A DNA stretch of 64,000 bases, taken from NCBI RefSeq assembly GCF_013403925.1, contig NZ_JABFDJ010000005.1:248001-312000 (forward strand), written 5' to 3'. Origin of the DNA: Winogradskyella wichelsiae (GTDB lineage: Bacteria > Bacteroidota > Bacteroidia > Flavobacteriales > Flavobacteriaceae). Made by a program: the position numbers and the translations under genes. The notes beneath the pieces were generated by a model, which worked only from the letters and a program-made list of their open reading frames with translations, had not been told where the DNA came from and ran no database searches. This document shows positions 46,370-56,388 of the stretch, piece after piece. Positions within the stretch are counted from its first letter, which is position 1. Every line of letters starts with the position of its first letter.

Positions 46370-46813
46370 TTAAATGCTCAGATTATTCGACTTTAAAAGC
46401 GTGCTATCGTTAAACTCAACTTTAAATATATTGGTCATAAATTCTGGAATTTTTTTTGGTGAACGCGTCTGAATATCTACTGAAACAACCGTAGATGTCG
46501 CTTTAACTAAGAGCACGCTTAGTTTATTCCTAATTTCAAATTCAAAATTGAAACGCACTTTTGGTAACTCTTTAATAACTGTTGTAATGGTTAGTAACTC
46601 ATCAAAATGTGCTGGTTTCTTATAATCAATATAAAATGAAATAACAGGTAATATTATATGATGACCTTCAAGCGTCACTTCGTCTAAATTCAGTTTTCTT
46701 AATAATTCATTTCGAGCTTGATGGCAGTATGCAAGATAGTTTGCGTGATAAACATATCCCATTTGATCCACCTCTCCGTAATGCGGTCTTATTTGAAATG
46801 TATCAATGATCAC
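46370..46813 (-). CDS. acyl-CoA thioesterase, 4HBT/YbgC hotdog fold
   Basis: 147 residues. The hotdog active-site segment is RPHYGEVDQMGYVYHANYLA (8-27), with the catalytic aspartate in EVDQMG and the family HANYLAY. The start is a GTG (46811-46813) overlapping the ribA stop by 11 bases, so translation is probably coupled to ribA. Hydrolyses an acyl-CoA thioester; substrate unknown. Confidence 0.88.
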   Translation of the reverse strand: MIIDTFQIRPHYGEVDQMGYVYHANYLAYCHQARNELLRKLNLDEVTLEGHHIILPVISFYIDYKKPAHFDELLTITTVIKELPKVRFNFEFEIRNKLSVLLVKATSTVVSVDIQTRSPKKIPEFMTNIFKVEFNDSTLLKSNNLSI

Positions 46814-47438
46814 AAGATTTATTTTCTATTTTATTTTCAGTGAGTTGATGGCCCATAAAATTTTCTTTGGTCTCTAAATAATACTTATTAAATGGATTTG
46901 AGGGTATTATTAATGACACTCGTTTTACAACCTTAACTCCACTCTGCTCTAATCCTATAATTTTATCGGGATTATTAGTTAACAGATCTACTTGTTTTAC
47001 ACCAATTGCTGCGAGAATTTCAACAGCAATATTATAGTCTCTTTCATCTGCAGCAAAACCCAACTTCAAATTAGCTTCAATTGTATCTAACCCTTGCTCT
47101 TGCAATTTATAAGCCTTCATTTTATTCATTAAACCTATTCCTCTTCCTTCTTGCTGCAAGTAAACAATAACACCTGTTTTATTGGCCTCAATCATCTTCA
47201 TCGCTCCAATTAATTGATCGCCACAATCACATCTTAAAGAACCAAACAAATCACCTGTAGCACAAGCAGAATGAATACGAGTTAAAACGGTATCTTCCGA
47301 AGTTAAATCTCCTTTAATAAGAGCCATATGCTCAAATCCATTTATTTTTTCTTTGAAAGGAACCAATTCAAAATGACCGTATTTTGTAGGAAGCTTAACC
47401 CTTTCCCCTTCTATAATAATTGCTTCTTTAATAGACAT
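46803..47438 (-). CDS. ribA: GTP cyclohydrolase II
   Basis: First step of riboflavin synthesis from GTP. 211 residues, stand-alone rather than fused to RibB. Zinc ligands C59, C70 and C72 in SACATGDLFGSLRCDCGDQ; catalytic YLQQEGRGIGLMNKM and AYKLQEQGLDT. Overlaps the thioesterase gene by 11 bases; 77 bases upstream lies the NifX-like gene on the same strand. Confidence 0.94.
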   Translation of the reverse strand: MSIKEAIIIEGERVKLPTKYGHFELVPFKEKINGFEHMALIKGDLTSEDTVLTRIHSACATGDLFGSLRCDCGDQLIGAMKMIEANKTGVIVYLQQEGRGIGLMNKMKAYKLQEQGLDTIEANLKLGFAADERDYNIAVEILAAIGVKQVDLLTNNPDKIIGLEQSGVKVVKRVSLIIPSNPFNKYYLETKENFMGHQLTENKIENKSCDH

Positions 47439-47515
47439 GAATTTTATTTTTATATATACTTATAGAAGACCAGTTCGTTTAACAGTCTCTATTTTAAAAA
47501 TTAACAATGCGATTT

Positions 47516-47887
47516 CTAATTTTGCAAATGATGTTGCTTTCTTCTATATCCATAACAACTTATACCATTATCTGTAATCTCGTTTGCGACAAATTGCAAA
47601 ACAACATCTGCTGAATCACCAGCACACCCTCTTATGACAGTGATACCCGCTTTATTTAATTTATTTAAAGCTTTATTTCCTATATGATCTGAAAGCATAA
47701 AAGTAACTTGTTCTTTTACTAAAGCGTTTACAATGTTAGAACAATCAGTATTTTTATTTAAATCGAATAACTGCACATCTAAAATGTCATTTGCCTTAGA
47801 GAAAATATAAATTTCGTAAACTTTAGAATCCCTAAAATAATTTTGAACTTTATTATTTTTAGTTATTGGTATGGCTATTTTTTTCAT
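47516..47887 (-). CDS. dinitrogenase FeMo-cofactor-type (NifX/NifB-like) domain protein
   Basis: 123 residues. MKKIAIPITKNNKVQNYF, then VNALVKEQVTFMLSDHIGNK and GITVIRGCAGDSADVVLQF, match the ribonuclease-H-like fold shared by NifX, NafY and the C-terminus of NifB. No nitrogenase genes are nearby, so nitrogen fixation is not implied; such proteins bind metal-sulfur clusters or related ligands elsewhere. It is 74 bases downstream of the DUF134 gene, a pairing that recurs in other genomes. Confidence 0.85.
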   Translation of the reverse strand: MKKIAIPITKNNKVQNYFRDSKVYEIYIFSKANDILDVQLFDLNKNTDCSNIVNALVKEQVTFMLSDHIGNKALNKLNKAGITVIRGCAGDSADVVLQFVANEITDNGISCYGYRRKQHHLQN

Positions 47888-47961
47888 GACCTTTTTTTTT
47901 GCTTCATTTCTATTTTTGAATCTAAATTATTTGACACTTTATATTTTAGGCTTAACATCAG

Positions 47962-48369
47962 CTATTCATTTAAATTCACTAAGTCATGCACGTCACCTGA
48001 AGAGCAATTATCAGACTTTAAATCATTATCTACTTCTACAATTAACTTGAAGCATCTTTTGCATTTATACCAATTTTCTTCAAATTCGAAATCCCCCCCT
48101 TTAATAAGAATCGATTTACCCTCTACAAAAGCTTGTCCAATTTTCTTTAAGGCACTATTATAAATTCGAGTAAGCGTCGGTCTTGAAACTTCCATCTGAT
48201 CTGCTGCTTCATCTTGTGAAAGATCATCGTAAATAACAAGTTTTACAGTTTCATATTCTTCATATTGCATAACAACATGTTCTGTTTCACAGAACCGAAT
48301 ACCAAAAGGTTTAAAACCGAGCATTTTTGGAGGATTATTAACTTTTCTCTTTTTTTTAGGGCGAGGCAT
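47962..48369 (-). CDS. DUF134 (UPF0251) DNA-binding protein
   Basis: 135 residues from the ATG at 48367-48369 (MPRPKKKRKVNNPPKMLGFK), the usual DUF134 beginning; an upstream in-frame ATG 26 codons earlier is rejected because it precedes the family start and overlaps a terminator. A sigma-70-region-4-like helix-turn-helix is at SQDEAADQMEVSRPTLTRIY. The C-terminus has C-x-x-C (YKCKRCF) and a further cysteine (DNCSSG). Likely transcriptional regulator of, or partner to, the NifX-like gene just downstream. Confidence 0.86.
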   Translation of the reverse strand: MPRPKKKRKVNNPPKMLGFKPFGIRFCETEHVVMQYEEYETVKLVIYDDLSQDEAADQMEVSRPTLTRIYNSALKKIGQAFVEGKSILIKGGDFEFEENWYKCKRCFKLIVEVDNDLKSDNCSSGDVHDLVNLNE

Positions 48370-48450
48370 CTTATAAATTTCACATAAAGGTAATGAACTT
48401 GCGTTCAAAATAAAATTTAATAGTGCTAATATTTTCGATATAAACAAAAA

Positions 48451-48478
48451 AAAAGCACAGTCCTTAAACTATGCTTTT
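48451..48478 (-). terminator. terminator after the E2 gene
   Basis: AAAAGCACAGT (48451-48461) and ACTATGCTTTT (48468-48478), one mismatch, 6-base loop, followed on the minus strand by a T-run of nine. It ends the E2 transcript 25 bases after its stop. Confidence 0.85.
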
Positions 48479-48502
48479 ATATATTTTAAAATAAAAAGGT
48501 TT

Positions 48503-49852
48503 TTAAATCTCGCGATCAGAATCCCAAGCTTCTAAATAATCTTTTACTGCTTTTACAAATTGTCCACCTAGAGCGCCATTAACAACTCTATGATCATAAG
48601 AGTGCGATAAGAACATTCTATAACGGATACCAATATAATCGCCTTCTGAAGTTTCTATAACAGCAGGCACTTTTCTAATAGCACCTAAGGCTAAAATCCC
48701 TACTTGTGGCTGATTAATAATTGGTGTTCCCATGATGCTACCAAACGTACCAACATTAGTTACGGTGTAAGTTCCGCCTTGTATATCATCTGGATTCAAC
48801 TTCCCTAAACGTGCTCTATTTGCTAGGTCATTGACACGTTTTACCATTCCTAATAAACTTAATTGATCAGCGTTTTTAATTACAGGAACTATTAAATTAC
48901 CATCTGGTAAAGCTGCCGCCATCCCAACATTTATAGCTTTCTTTTTAATGATCTTATCTCCTTCAAGAGAAATATTCATCATTGGGAATTCTTTTAAAGC
49001 CTTTGTAATAGCTTCCATAAAGATTGGCGTAAAAGTCAGGTTCTCACCTTCTCGCTTTGTAAAACCCGCTTTAACTTTCTTTCTCCAATTCCAGATATTA
49101 GTTACATCGGCTTCAATAAACGATTGCACGTGTGCAGACGTCTGTACCGAATCTACCATATATTTAGAAATGAGTTTCCCCATTCTAGACATTTCAATAA
49201 TCTCATCACCTCCGTCTGTTATAATTGACTTAGGTTCTGGCACTGCCTGTTTCGGTTTTCCTTGTGTCTGAGTTGGCTCTGGCGCTTTCTCTACAACGGT
49301 ATTAGACGTTGAAGTTACAACTGGTGAAGCACTACGTGATTCTAAATAAGATTTAATATCATTTTTAGTTACCCGAGCATCTTTACCTGTCCCTTGAATT
49401 GTATCTAATTCTACTTGAGAAATACCTTCCTTCTTTGCTATATTTTTTACTAATGGAGAATAAAAACGATCTTCTGTCGATGCCACTGGTGCAACAGATT
49501 CTCTTGCTGCAACTACAGTTTGTTCTACTTCTGCTACTTGTTTAGGCGCAGCAGTATCTTCCTTAACTTCTGGTTTTGCTTCAGTAGCTTTAACCTCTAC
49601 TGTATCTCCTCCTTCAATTTTAATCACCGCAATCACCTGTCCGACTTGTACAACATCATCAACGTTAAATAGTTTTTCAACTAAAACGCCATCTACTTCA
49701 CTCGGAACTTCACTATCTACCTTATCAGTAGCAATTTCTAAAACAGCTTCATCTGCTTCAATTGTATCTCCAACATCTTTAAGCCATGAGGTTATCGTTG
49801 CTTCTGCAACACTTTCTCCCATTTTAGGTAACTTAAGTTCAAAATTTGCCAT
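48503..49852 (-). CDS. 2-oxoacid dehydrogenase E2 (dihydrolipoamide acyltransferase, branched-chain type)
   Basis: 449 residues. Lipoyl domain with lipoylated K44 in EIATDKVDSEVPSEV; Ala/Pro/Glu-rich linker; E3-binding domain (SPLVKNIAKKEGI, about 131-170); catalytic domain from about 220. The active-site motif is DHRVVNGALGG: the usual HxxxDG aspartate is asparagine here, which I believe recurs in related bacteroidotal E2s. Likely the branched-chain 2-oxoacid (or pyruvate) complex. E1 and E3 genes are not in this window. Confidence 0.9.
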   Translation of the reverse strand: MANFELKLPKMGESVAEATITSWLKDVGDTIEADEAVLEIATDKVDSEVPSEVDGVLVEKLFNVDDVVQVGQVIAVIKIEGGDTVEVKATEAKPEVKEDTAAPKQVAEVEQTVVAARESVAPVASTEDRFYSPLVKNIAKKEGISQVELDTIQGTGKDARVTKNDIKSYLESRSASPVVTSTSNTVVEKAPEPTQTQGKPKQAVPEPKSIITDGGDEIIEMSRMGKLISKYMVDSVQTSAHVQSFIEADVTNIWNWRKKVKAGFTKREGENLTFTPIFMEAITKALKEFPMMNISLEGDKIIKKKAINVGMAAALPDGNLIVPVIKNADQLSLLGMVKRVNDLANRARLGKLNPDDIQGGTYTVTNVGTFGSIMGTPIINQPQVGILALGAIRKVPAVIETSEGDYIGIRYRMFLSHSYDHRVVNGALGGQFVKAVKDYLEAWDSDREI

Positions 49853-49942
49853 ATCTTTAATTTGTAGGTCGTTATTTGCTAATCGCGTGCAAAATTACTA
49901 AAAAAATAAGTGTTTCACTGAATTTTACTCAACAAATCTATT

Positions 49943-51043
49943 TTAAAAGTGTAATACTTCCCCTTTGTTGCTAGCGCTATCACTTCCGAGGATAAATTTA
50001 CAGTTTTTTGTAAGAAATCTAAAAACAATAGCTTCTTGTTTCGATTTTTGCTTCATATCCGCAATTACATCACTCGCATTCAATAATTTAAAATCGTAAA
50101 CAATTAAGCTGTCATTTTTAACATTCAACTGAATATTATCTTTCAATTCAATTGGTTTCGGTAATTTTTGACTCAAAATAAGATCTGAATCCATGCTATA
50201 TAGATAAGAATGATTTGGCACGACTTTAACATCTTTTGGATTTTTTCGCATTAAAAATGCCATTTTAATTCCTAACCAAACCACTGCATTGAATAACAAA
50301 TTCTGTTTAAAATGTTTTTTATAAAAAATCTGCATCGCCCCGTAAAAGCGTTTTGCGTATTTGGAATCTTTTAACGTACTCTCTCCTTTAAAATGAATCA
50401 CCGTTGTATTACCATAATAGAAATTATCATAACCTGCTTTAATCACTTTATAAGAGAGATCAATATCTTCCCCATACATAAAATAGGCCTCGTCAAAACC
50501 GCCAACAGCATCATAAACCTCTTTTTTAAGCCACATAAAAGCCCCCACTAAAATATCAACCTTTCCTGTATTATTTACATCTATGTGATTTACGTAGTAA
50601 TCGTTAGTAAGTCCTAATATTTTTTTTAGAGCTACTTTTGGTGTTGGAATATGACGTTTACTTTCTGGTAGAAAATTTCCTTGACCATCAATAAGTTGAC
50701 AACCTACAATACCAAGATTGGTCTGAGTTTCTGCAAACTTAAAAAGTTTAGTAAACGTGTCTTCTGCAACAATTGTATCTGGGTTAAGAATACAAAGATA
50801 TTCGCCTTTAGCTTGTGCTACTCCTATATTGTTTCCTTTTGAAAACCCTGAATTCTCTTTATTCTCAATAAGTTTTACAGATGGAAACAATTCCTTTACC
50901 ATCGTACAACTATGGTCTGGAGAATTATTATCTATCACAATAATTTCAGCATCAATTGACGTAATGGCCGCTTCAACACTTCTTAGACAAACCTCTAAAA
51001 AGTAGCGTACATTATAATTTAAAATGATGACAGAAAGTTTCAA
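49943..51043 (-). CDS. family 2 glycosyltransferase
   Basis: 366 residues. GT-A fold: MKLSVIILNYNVRYFLEVCL, EIIVIDNNSPDHSC, the metal-binding region YLCILNPDTIVAED, and the acceptor-side GAFMWLKKEVYDAVGGFDEA then YFMYGEDIDLSYKV with the catalytic ED. Resembles rhamnosyl/wbbL-like transferases that build cell-surface glycans. The C-terminal ~70 residues are an extra module of unknown role. It is 7 bases downstream of recR on the same strand. Confidence 0.9.
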   Translation of the reverse strand: MKLSVIILNYNVRYFLEVCLRSVEAAITSIDAEIIVIDNNSPDHSCTMVKELFPSVKLIENKENSGFSKGNNIGVAQAKGEYLCILNPDTIVAEDTFTKLFKFAETQTNLGIVGCQLIDGQGNFLPESKRHIPTPKVALKKILGLTNDYYVNHIDVNNTGKVDILVGAFMWLKKEVYDAVGGFDEAYFMYGEDIDLSYKVIKAGYDNFYYGNTTVIHFKGESTLKDSKYAKRFYGAMQIFYKKHFKQNLLFNAVVWLGIKMAFLMRKNPKDVKVVPNHSYLYSMDSDLILSQKLPKPIELKDNIQLNVKNDSLIVYDFKLLNASDVIADMKQKSKQEAIVFRFLTKNCKFILGSDSASNKGEVLHF

Positions 51044-51050
51044 GATAAGA

Positions 51051-51668
51051 TTATGATTTTAATGAAGCTTCAAATGGAACACGATCTATAATGCTTCGGC
51101 CTAGTGTAATTTCATCGGTATATTCTAATTCATTTCCAGCAGCAACACCTCTTGCAATTGTAGACGTTGTTACCTTATAATCTTGCAATTGTCTAAATAT
51201 GTAAAAGTTTGTGGTATCACCTTCCATTGTTGGACTCATTGCAAAAATTAATTCTTTTACTTTTCCTAATTTCACTTTTTCTACCAAAGATGAAATATTC
51301 AAATCTTGAGGACCAATACCATCCATTGGTGATATTTTACCTCCTAAAACATGATACAAACCTTTAAAAGAACTGGTATTCTCTACTGCCATAACATCTC
51401 TAATATCTTCTACAACACAGATTAACTCGCTATTTCTATTAGGATTTGCACAAATTTCGCACAATATTGTATCGCTTATATTATGACACGATTTACAGAA
51501 ATTAATTTCTCCTCTCACCTTCGTTAGCGCATTAGCTAATTGAAAGGTTTGATTTTCGGGTTGTCGCAACATATGCAACACTAAACGCAAGGCTGTACGC
51601 TTACCAATACCAGGCAATTGCGACATTTCATTAACTGCGTTTTCTAAGAGTTTTGATGAAAATTCCAT
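51051..51668 (-). CDS. recR: recombination protein RecR
   Basis: Works with RecO/RecF to load RecA on gaps. 205 residues. Helix-hairpin-helix [20 protein letters not shown] (18-37), C4 zinc finger [16 protein letters not shown] (58-73), Toprim domain [20 protein letters not shown]. Full length. A -7-like TACCTTCG (minus, 51674-51681) lies 5 bases upstream of the start, suggesting a very short leader. Confidence 0.97.
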   Translation of the reverse strand: MEFSSKLLENAVNEMSQLPGIGKRTALRLVLHMLRQPENQTFQLANALTKVRGEINFCKSCHNISDTILCEICANPNRNSELICVVEDIRDVMAVENTSSFKGLYHVLGGKISPMDGIGPQDLNISSLVEKVKLGKVKELIFAMSPTMEGDTTNFYIFRQLQDYKVTTSTIARGVAAGNELEYTDEITLGRSIIDRVPFEASLKS

Positions 51669-51839
51669 AACCGCGAAGGTACTTAATTTTGGAGATAAAA
51701 ATAAAGGAGAACATAAATCTCTATTTTAGAGCAAATTATCTAAAAACCACTATTTTTTTCGTAATTATATTTAATTTAAAGCAGTCCTTTTTTACAAATA
51801 GATTACTTTCATAAATTATACTAAAAAAACGTTACCATT

Positions 51840-53285
51840 ATGTCTCCAACAGCAATACTCATCTTAATTGTATGTTACTTTGGTTTGCTTATTTTAATCT
51901 CTTATTTCACAGGGAAAGAAGATTCTAACGCTGCTTTTTTTAAAGCAAATAAGTCCGCACCATGGTATTTAGTAGCTTTTGGTATGATCGGTGCTTCTTT
52001 GTCTGGTGTTACATTTATCTCTGTTCCTGGTGCTATTGAAGCAAAACAATTTGGTTATTTACAAGTTGTTTTCGGGTATTTTTTTGGGTACTTAATCATC
52101 GCTTTTGTGTTATTACCACTCTATTACAAACTTAACCTTACCTCTATCTACACGTATTTAAGAGATCGTTTTGGTGTTGTGAGTTACAAAACAGGCTCTG
52201 TTGCATTCCTTATTTCTAGGACCGTTGGTGCTGCTTTTCGCTTATTTCTAGTCGCTAAAGTTTTACAACTTTTAGTTTTTGATTTATTCGATATTCCTTT
52301 TGCTTTCACCGTAATAATTACTATTGCTTTAATTTGGCTTTACACCTTTAAAGGAGGCATAAAAACAATCATTTTCACAGATACACTTCAAACTTTCTTT
52401 ATGTTGGTTTCTGTTGTAGTTACCATTGTATTTTTAGCATCTGCTTTAGATTTAAATAGTATTGGAGATGTGATTACTTACACCAAAGAAAGTAACCTGA
52501 GTAAGGTTTTCTTTTTTGAAGACGGCAATGGTCCTCAATACTTTTGGAAGAGCTTTTTATCTGGAATTTTCATTACTATTACCATGACTGGTTTAGACCA
52601 AGATATGATGCAGAAGAACTTAACTTGTCGTAATTTAAAAGATGCTCAAAAAAACATGGTCACTTTTAGTGTTGTCCTCATTTTTGTAAATATCCTTTTC
52701 TTAGTTCTTGGTTTAATGCTAACACAATATGCAGCAATCCATGGTATCACGGCATCTAAGGATGATTTATTTCCTACTATTGCTATGCTTCCAGAAATAG
52801 GTATTGTAACCTCAGCGTTCTTTTTACTTGGTTTGATTGCTGCAGCTTATTCTAGTGCAGATTCTGCTTTAACCTCCTTAACTACCTCTTTTTGTTTTGA
52901 TATTTTAGACATTGAAAACAAACCAGAAACCAAAAGAAAAGGCCTTAGAAAACGTGTCCATATCGGTTTTAGTGCTGTGCTTGTTTTGGTTATTTTGTTA
53001 TTCGATTTTATCTTTAAAGATGTCTCAGTTATCTGGGAACTCTTTAAAGCGGCAGGCTACACTTACGGACCGTTATTAGGCTTATTTGCTTTTGGTTTAA
53101 TCACCAAAATTGAAATTAAAGATAAGTTGGTCTGGATTGTTGCTATTATAGCACCTCTAATTTCTTACCTATTAAACCTTTATTCTAAAGCATTATTTAA
53201 CGGTCACGAAATCGGATTTGAAATACTAATTTACAACGGACTATTTATGTTTTTAGGTTTACTTCTTATAAAGAAGAAAGCCTAA
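51840..53285 (+). CDS. sodium:solute symporter
   Basis: 481 residues, about 13 membrane helices of the SSS family. MIGASLSGVTFISVPG is the helix-1 unwound region; GLIAAAYSSADSALTSLTTS is the helix-8/9 sodium-site segment. Substrate unknown (sugar, proline, pantothenate or acid types share the fold). Its stop overlaps the stop of the convergent CoA-binding gene by 4 bases. Confidence 0.93.
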   Translation: MSPTAILILIVCYFGLLILISYFTGKEDSNAAFFKANKSAPWYLVAFGMIGASLSGVTFISVPGAIEAKQFGYLQVVFGYFFGYLIIAFVLLPLYYKLNLTSIYTYLRDRFGVVSYKTGSVAFLISRTVGAAFRLFLVAKVLQLLVFDLFDIPFAFTVIITIALIWLYTFKGGIKTIIFTDTLQTFFMLVSVVVTIVFLASALDLNSIGDVITYTKESNLSKVFFFEDGNGPQYFWKSFLSGIFITITMTGLDQDMMQKNLTCRNLKDAQKNMVTFSVVLIFVNILFLVLGLMLTQYAAIHGITASKDDLFPTIAMLPEIGIVTSAFFLLGLIAAAYSSADSALTSLTTSFCFDILDIENKPETKRKGLRKRVHIGFSAVLVLVILLFDFIFKDVSVIWELFKAAGYTYGPLLGLFAFGLITKIEIKDKLVWIVAIIAPLISYLLNLYSKALFNGHEIGFEILIYNGLFMFLGLLLIKKKA

Positions 53286-53644
53286 TATTGCCCTGTACCC
53301 AATAAAACTAAGGTGCAAGCTTCTTCAAACTCAATATTATTCTGTTCTAAAACATTGTAAAACTCTGAGTTTTCTGTTCCAGGATTAAATATGACACGTT
53401 TAGGGTTAAGTCCTATTATGTAATCGTAATATGGTTTTTGACGTTGCGGATTTAAATATAAGGTAACAGTATCAATACCTTTATAAGGCATTAATTCTGT
53501 ATCTATTGATACGTCTTCAATATTTCCTTTTCTTAAGCCAAAAGCCTTGACTTCATGATTATAACTTCGCAACCTCTTGATTGCAATGTTAGAATAGCGC
53601 TCTTGTTTTAATGACGCTCCGATAACTAATGTTGTTTTATTCAT
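53282..53644 (-). CDS. CoA-binding domain protein (YccU-like)
   Basis: 120 residues of a Rossmann-fold CoA_binding domain: TTLVIGASLKQERYSNIAIK (4-23), VTLYLNPQRQKPYYDYI, PKRVIFNPGTENSEF. Stand-alone domain related to the N-terminus of succinyl-CoA ligase. Function unknown. Convergent with the symporter; no terminator between them. Confidence 0.88.
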   Translation of the reverse strand: MNKTTLVIGASLKQERYSNIAIKRLRSYNHEVKAFGLRKGNIEDVSIDTELMPYKGIDTVTLYLNPQRQKPYYDYIIGLNPKRVIFNPGTENSEFYNVLEQNNIEFEEACTLVLLGTGQY

Positions 53645-53751
53645 AGTGTTAAAAAAATGTTAAGAGAAAAATTTAGGGTAACATAACATAAATATAGTCG
53701 TCTTCTATTTCACAAACAACCTATTCAATCAAAAAAAATAAATCAATCAAA

Positions 53752-56196
53752 ATGAAGCATTTCTTATTAATGCTTGTAATAGCATCATCAACTATTATAA
53801 GTGCACAACCCAACTCTAATTCTGATATTAAAAACGGTTCTGTTTCAGGACGTGTTATTGATGCAGACCTCAATCAACCTTTACCTTATGTCAATATCGT
53901 TATTAAAGATATGGCGAAAAAAATAATTACAGGCGGTATTACCAGTGACGATGGTACTTTTAAAATAGAAAACATTCCAGAAGGAAAAATTATTGTATCC
54001 ATCCAATTTGTTGGTTTTAAAACCATAGACCGCACGGTTACAATCGGAAAAGGAAATTACAAACTCGAGTTAGGTGATATTAAACTTGAAGAAGAATCTA
54101 TGGGTTTAGACGAAGTTACTATTGTTGCTGATGTTTCTACTATTCAACAAAAAGTAGATAGAAAAGTGATCACCATTGGCAAAGATTTACAAACCGCTGG
54201 CGCAACGGCAAGCGAAATCATGAACAATCTACCTTCAGTAAGCGTAGATCAACAAACAGGCACTTTAAGCTTACGTGGTAACGAAAATGTCAGGGTTATG
54301 GTCGATGGGAAACTATCTAATATTCCTGCCGATCAATTATTAAAACAAATTCCTTCTTCTTCAATAAAAAGTATTGAATTAATTACAAACCCTTCAGCCA
54401 AATATAACCCTGAAGGCATGAGTGGTATTATCAATATTATACTTCATAAAAACACTAAAATTGGTTTTAATGGTAATATTAACTTTGGTTTAGCTTATGA
54501 TATTGAACCTAAATTTAATAGTTCTATTGATGCAAATTACAGAAATGGTAAGCTGAATTTTTATGGTTCTTACAGCAATAGCGTGACAAAGAATGTTAAT
54601 TATGGACAGATTGATCGTATTGACCAAGCGATTGAGCAAAACTTTGATATTTTAAACAATAATAAATCGCATTTATTTAAAGTTGGTGTTGATTACTACC
54701 TCAATGATAAGAATACAATTTCGGTGTTTACCAATCAAAACCTTTTTAACGGGTGGAGCAATGTTTATTCTAGTATTGCCTATTTAACAAATCCTAGTTT
54801 AGACGAATCTCAATATACACGTGGTGATAACGAGAATGATTCGCAGCAATATAATGTCAATTATAAACATGATTTTAATGAAGAAGGACATAGCATAGAG
54901 TTTGAAGCAGATTACAATACTTACAGTGGTCTAACAGATACAGGAAATACCTTTTACAGTTCTCAACGTCCTAACTTTCTTGAACAAACAGATACCGACA
55001 GAACAAATACAACACTTAATTTAGATTACACGAATCCTCTATCTGAATCCACAAAATTAGAATTTGGCTTACAAGCACGTTTGTTTGATACAAGTTTGTT
55101 CTACCAATCAGATGCAAGAGAAACGAACCAGAACGGAGACTACATACCAACAACGACTCGTTTTGATTACGTGAGAGATATTTATTCAGCTTATGCTACT
55201 TATGGCACAAAAAAAGAAAAGTGGAGTTACCAATTGGGCTTAAGAGCAGAAACCGTCAATGTCGATTCTGATGCGTTTAAAAAAGACTTAGCGTCTAACG
55301 AAGCATTAACGATTCCTTTTGAAAATAATTATTTTGAATTATATCCTTCAGCATTTTTTACTTATACACCTTCAGAAAAAAATTCATACCAACTAAGTTA
55401 TAGTCGACGAATTGACAGACCTGGAATTGGACAAGTAAATCCTTTACCTGAATGGAACACACCTTTAATTTCTCAATTTGGAAATCAAGAATTACGTCCT
55501 CAATTTACAAACTCGATGGAAGTAAATTATACAAGACAGCTTGAAAAAGGAAGTATTACTGGTGGCATTTTTTACAGAATTATAGAAGACGAAATTCAAC
55601 AAGCTATTTTAATTGATCGTACCGACGTTAACCGTTTAATTATGACTAACTTAAATTTTGACAACACAACAGCTTATGGTGTCGAATTGTCTTCAAGCTA
55701 CCGTCCAACAAAATGGTGGAGTATTAATGCGAGTTTTGATTTGTATTCTCAATCTCAAAAAAGTTTAGCAGAATCTTTTGATGACAATCAGAATATACTT
55801 TTAAATACCGTTGAAGTTGACAATTTAGCTTGGAGTGCAAGAGTATTTAACAACTTTAAAGTCAGTAAAAGTTTAAGTTTTTCAGCCTTTGGAATGTATA
55901 GAGGAAAAAATCAGAATATTCAATTTGAAATGAACGACATGCTTATGGTCAACCTAGGAATGCGCTATACATTTATGGAAGACAGAGCTAATTTTAGCTT
56001 GAGCTATAATGACATTTTTGATACCATGTTTGCAGAGTTTGATAGCGAGCGTCCATATACACAACACGGACAATTTAATTGGGAAAGTCAACAAATATCA
56101 GCGCGCTTATCTTACCGTTTTGGAGGAGGAAATTACAGTGCAAAATCTCGTAAACAACGCGATAGTGATGTTCAAGAAGGTGGAGGTATGTTTTAA
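53752..56196 (+). CDS. outer-membrane receptor with CarboxypepD_reg domain (OMP beta-barrel type)
   Basis: 814 residues. Signal peptide ending in IISAQ (about 20), carboxypeptidase-regulatory-like domain (GSVSGRVIDADLNQPLPYVN, about 29-115), TonB plug region (EIMNNLPSVSVDQQTGTLSL ... LITNPSAKYNPEGMSG, about 155-225), then a barrel ending with SARLSYRFGGG and a G/K-rich tail. Looks like the outer-membrane beta-barrel receptor class common in Flavobacteriaceae; ligand unknown, no SusD partner adjacent. Confidence 0.9.
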   Translation: MKHFLLMLVIASSTIISAQPNSNSDIKNGSVSGRVIDADLNQPLPYVNIVIKDMAKKIITGGITSDDGTFKIENIPEGKIIVSIQFVGFKTIDRTVTIGKGNYKLELGDIKLEEESMGLDEVTIVADVSTIQQKVDRKVITIGKDLQTAGATASEIMNNLPSVSVDQQTGTLSLRGNENVRVMVDGKLSNIPADQLLKQIPSSSIKSIELITNPSAKYNPEGMSGIINIILHKNTKIGFNGNINFGLAYDIEPKFNSSIDANYRNGKLNFYGSYSNSVTKNVNYGQIDRIDQAIEQNFDILNNNKSHLFKVGVDYYLNDKNTISVFTNQNLFNGWSNVYSSIAYLTNPSLDESQYTRGDNENDSQQYNVNYKHDFNEEGHSIEFEADYNTYSGLTDTGNTFYSSQRPNFLEQTDTDRTNTTLNLDYTNPLSESTKLEFGLQARLFDTSLFYQSDARETNQNGDYIPTTTRFDYVRDIYSAYATYGTKKEKWSYQLGLRAETVNVDSDAFKKDLASNEALTIPFENNYFELYPSAFFTYTPSEKNSYQLSYSRRIDRPGIGQVNPLPEWNTPLISQFGNQELRPQFTNSMEVNYTRQLEKGSITGGIFYRIIEDEIQQAILIDRTDVNRLIMTNLNFDNTTAYGVELSSSYRPTKWWSINASFDLYSQSQKSLAESFDDNQNILLNTVEVDNLAWSARVFNNFKVSKSLSFSAFGMYRGKNQNIQFEMNDMLMVNLGMRYTFMEDRANFSLSYNDIFDTMFAEFDSERPYTQHGQFNWESQQISARLSYRFGGGNYSAKSRKQRDSDVQEGGGMF

Positions 56197-56388
56197 ACAG
56201 TAAAACTTAAAATTAATATAACGCATAAATACCCCAAATCTACAGCTTTGGTTATTTGTTAAATGCGAGTTAAATACCCAAAGTCATGTAATAATATAGG
56301 AGTCCTGACGTCTATAGTAGTATAGTTTTTAAGTAATATATTATAAATTAATTTTTATAATAGTTTTAGTTAAGGTTGGTTAATAGCG

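Noticed and set aside
47516-47887. Nitrogen fixation suggested by the NifX-like protein
   Set aside because: No nifHDKENB genes; the domain is widespread outside nitrogen fixers.
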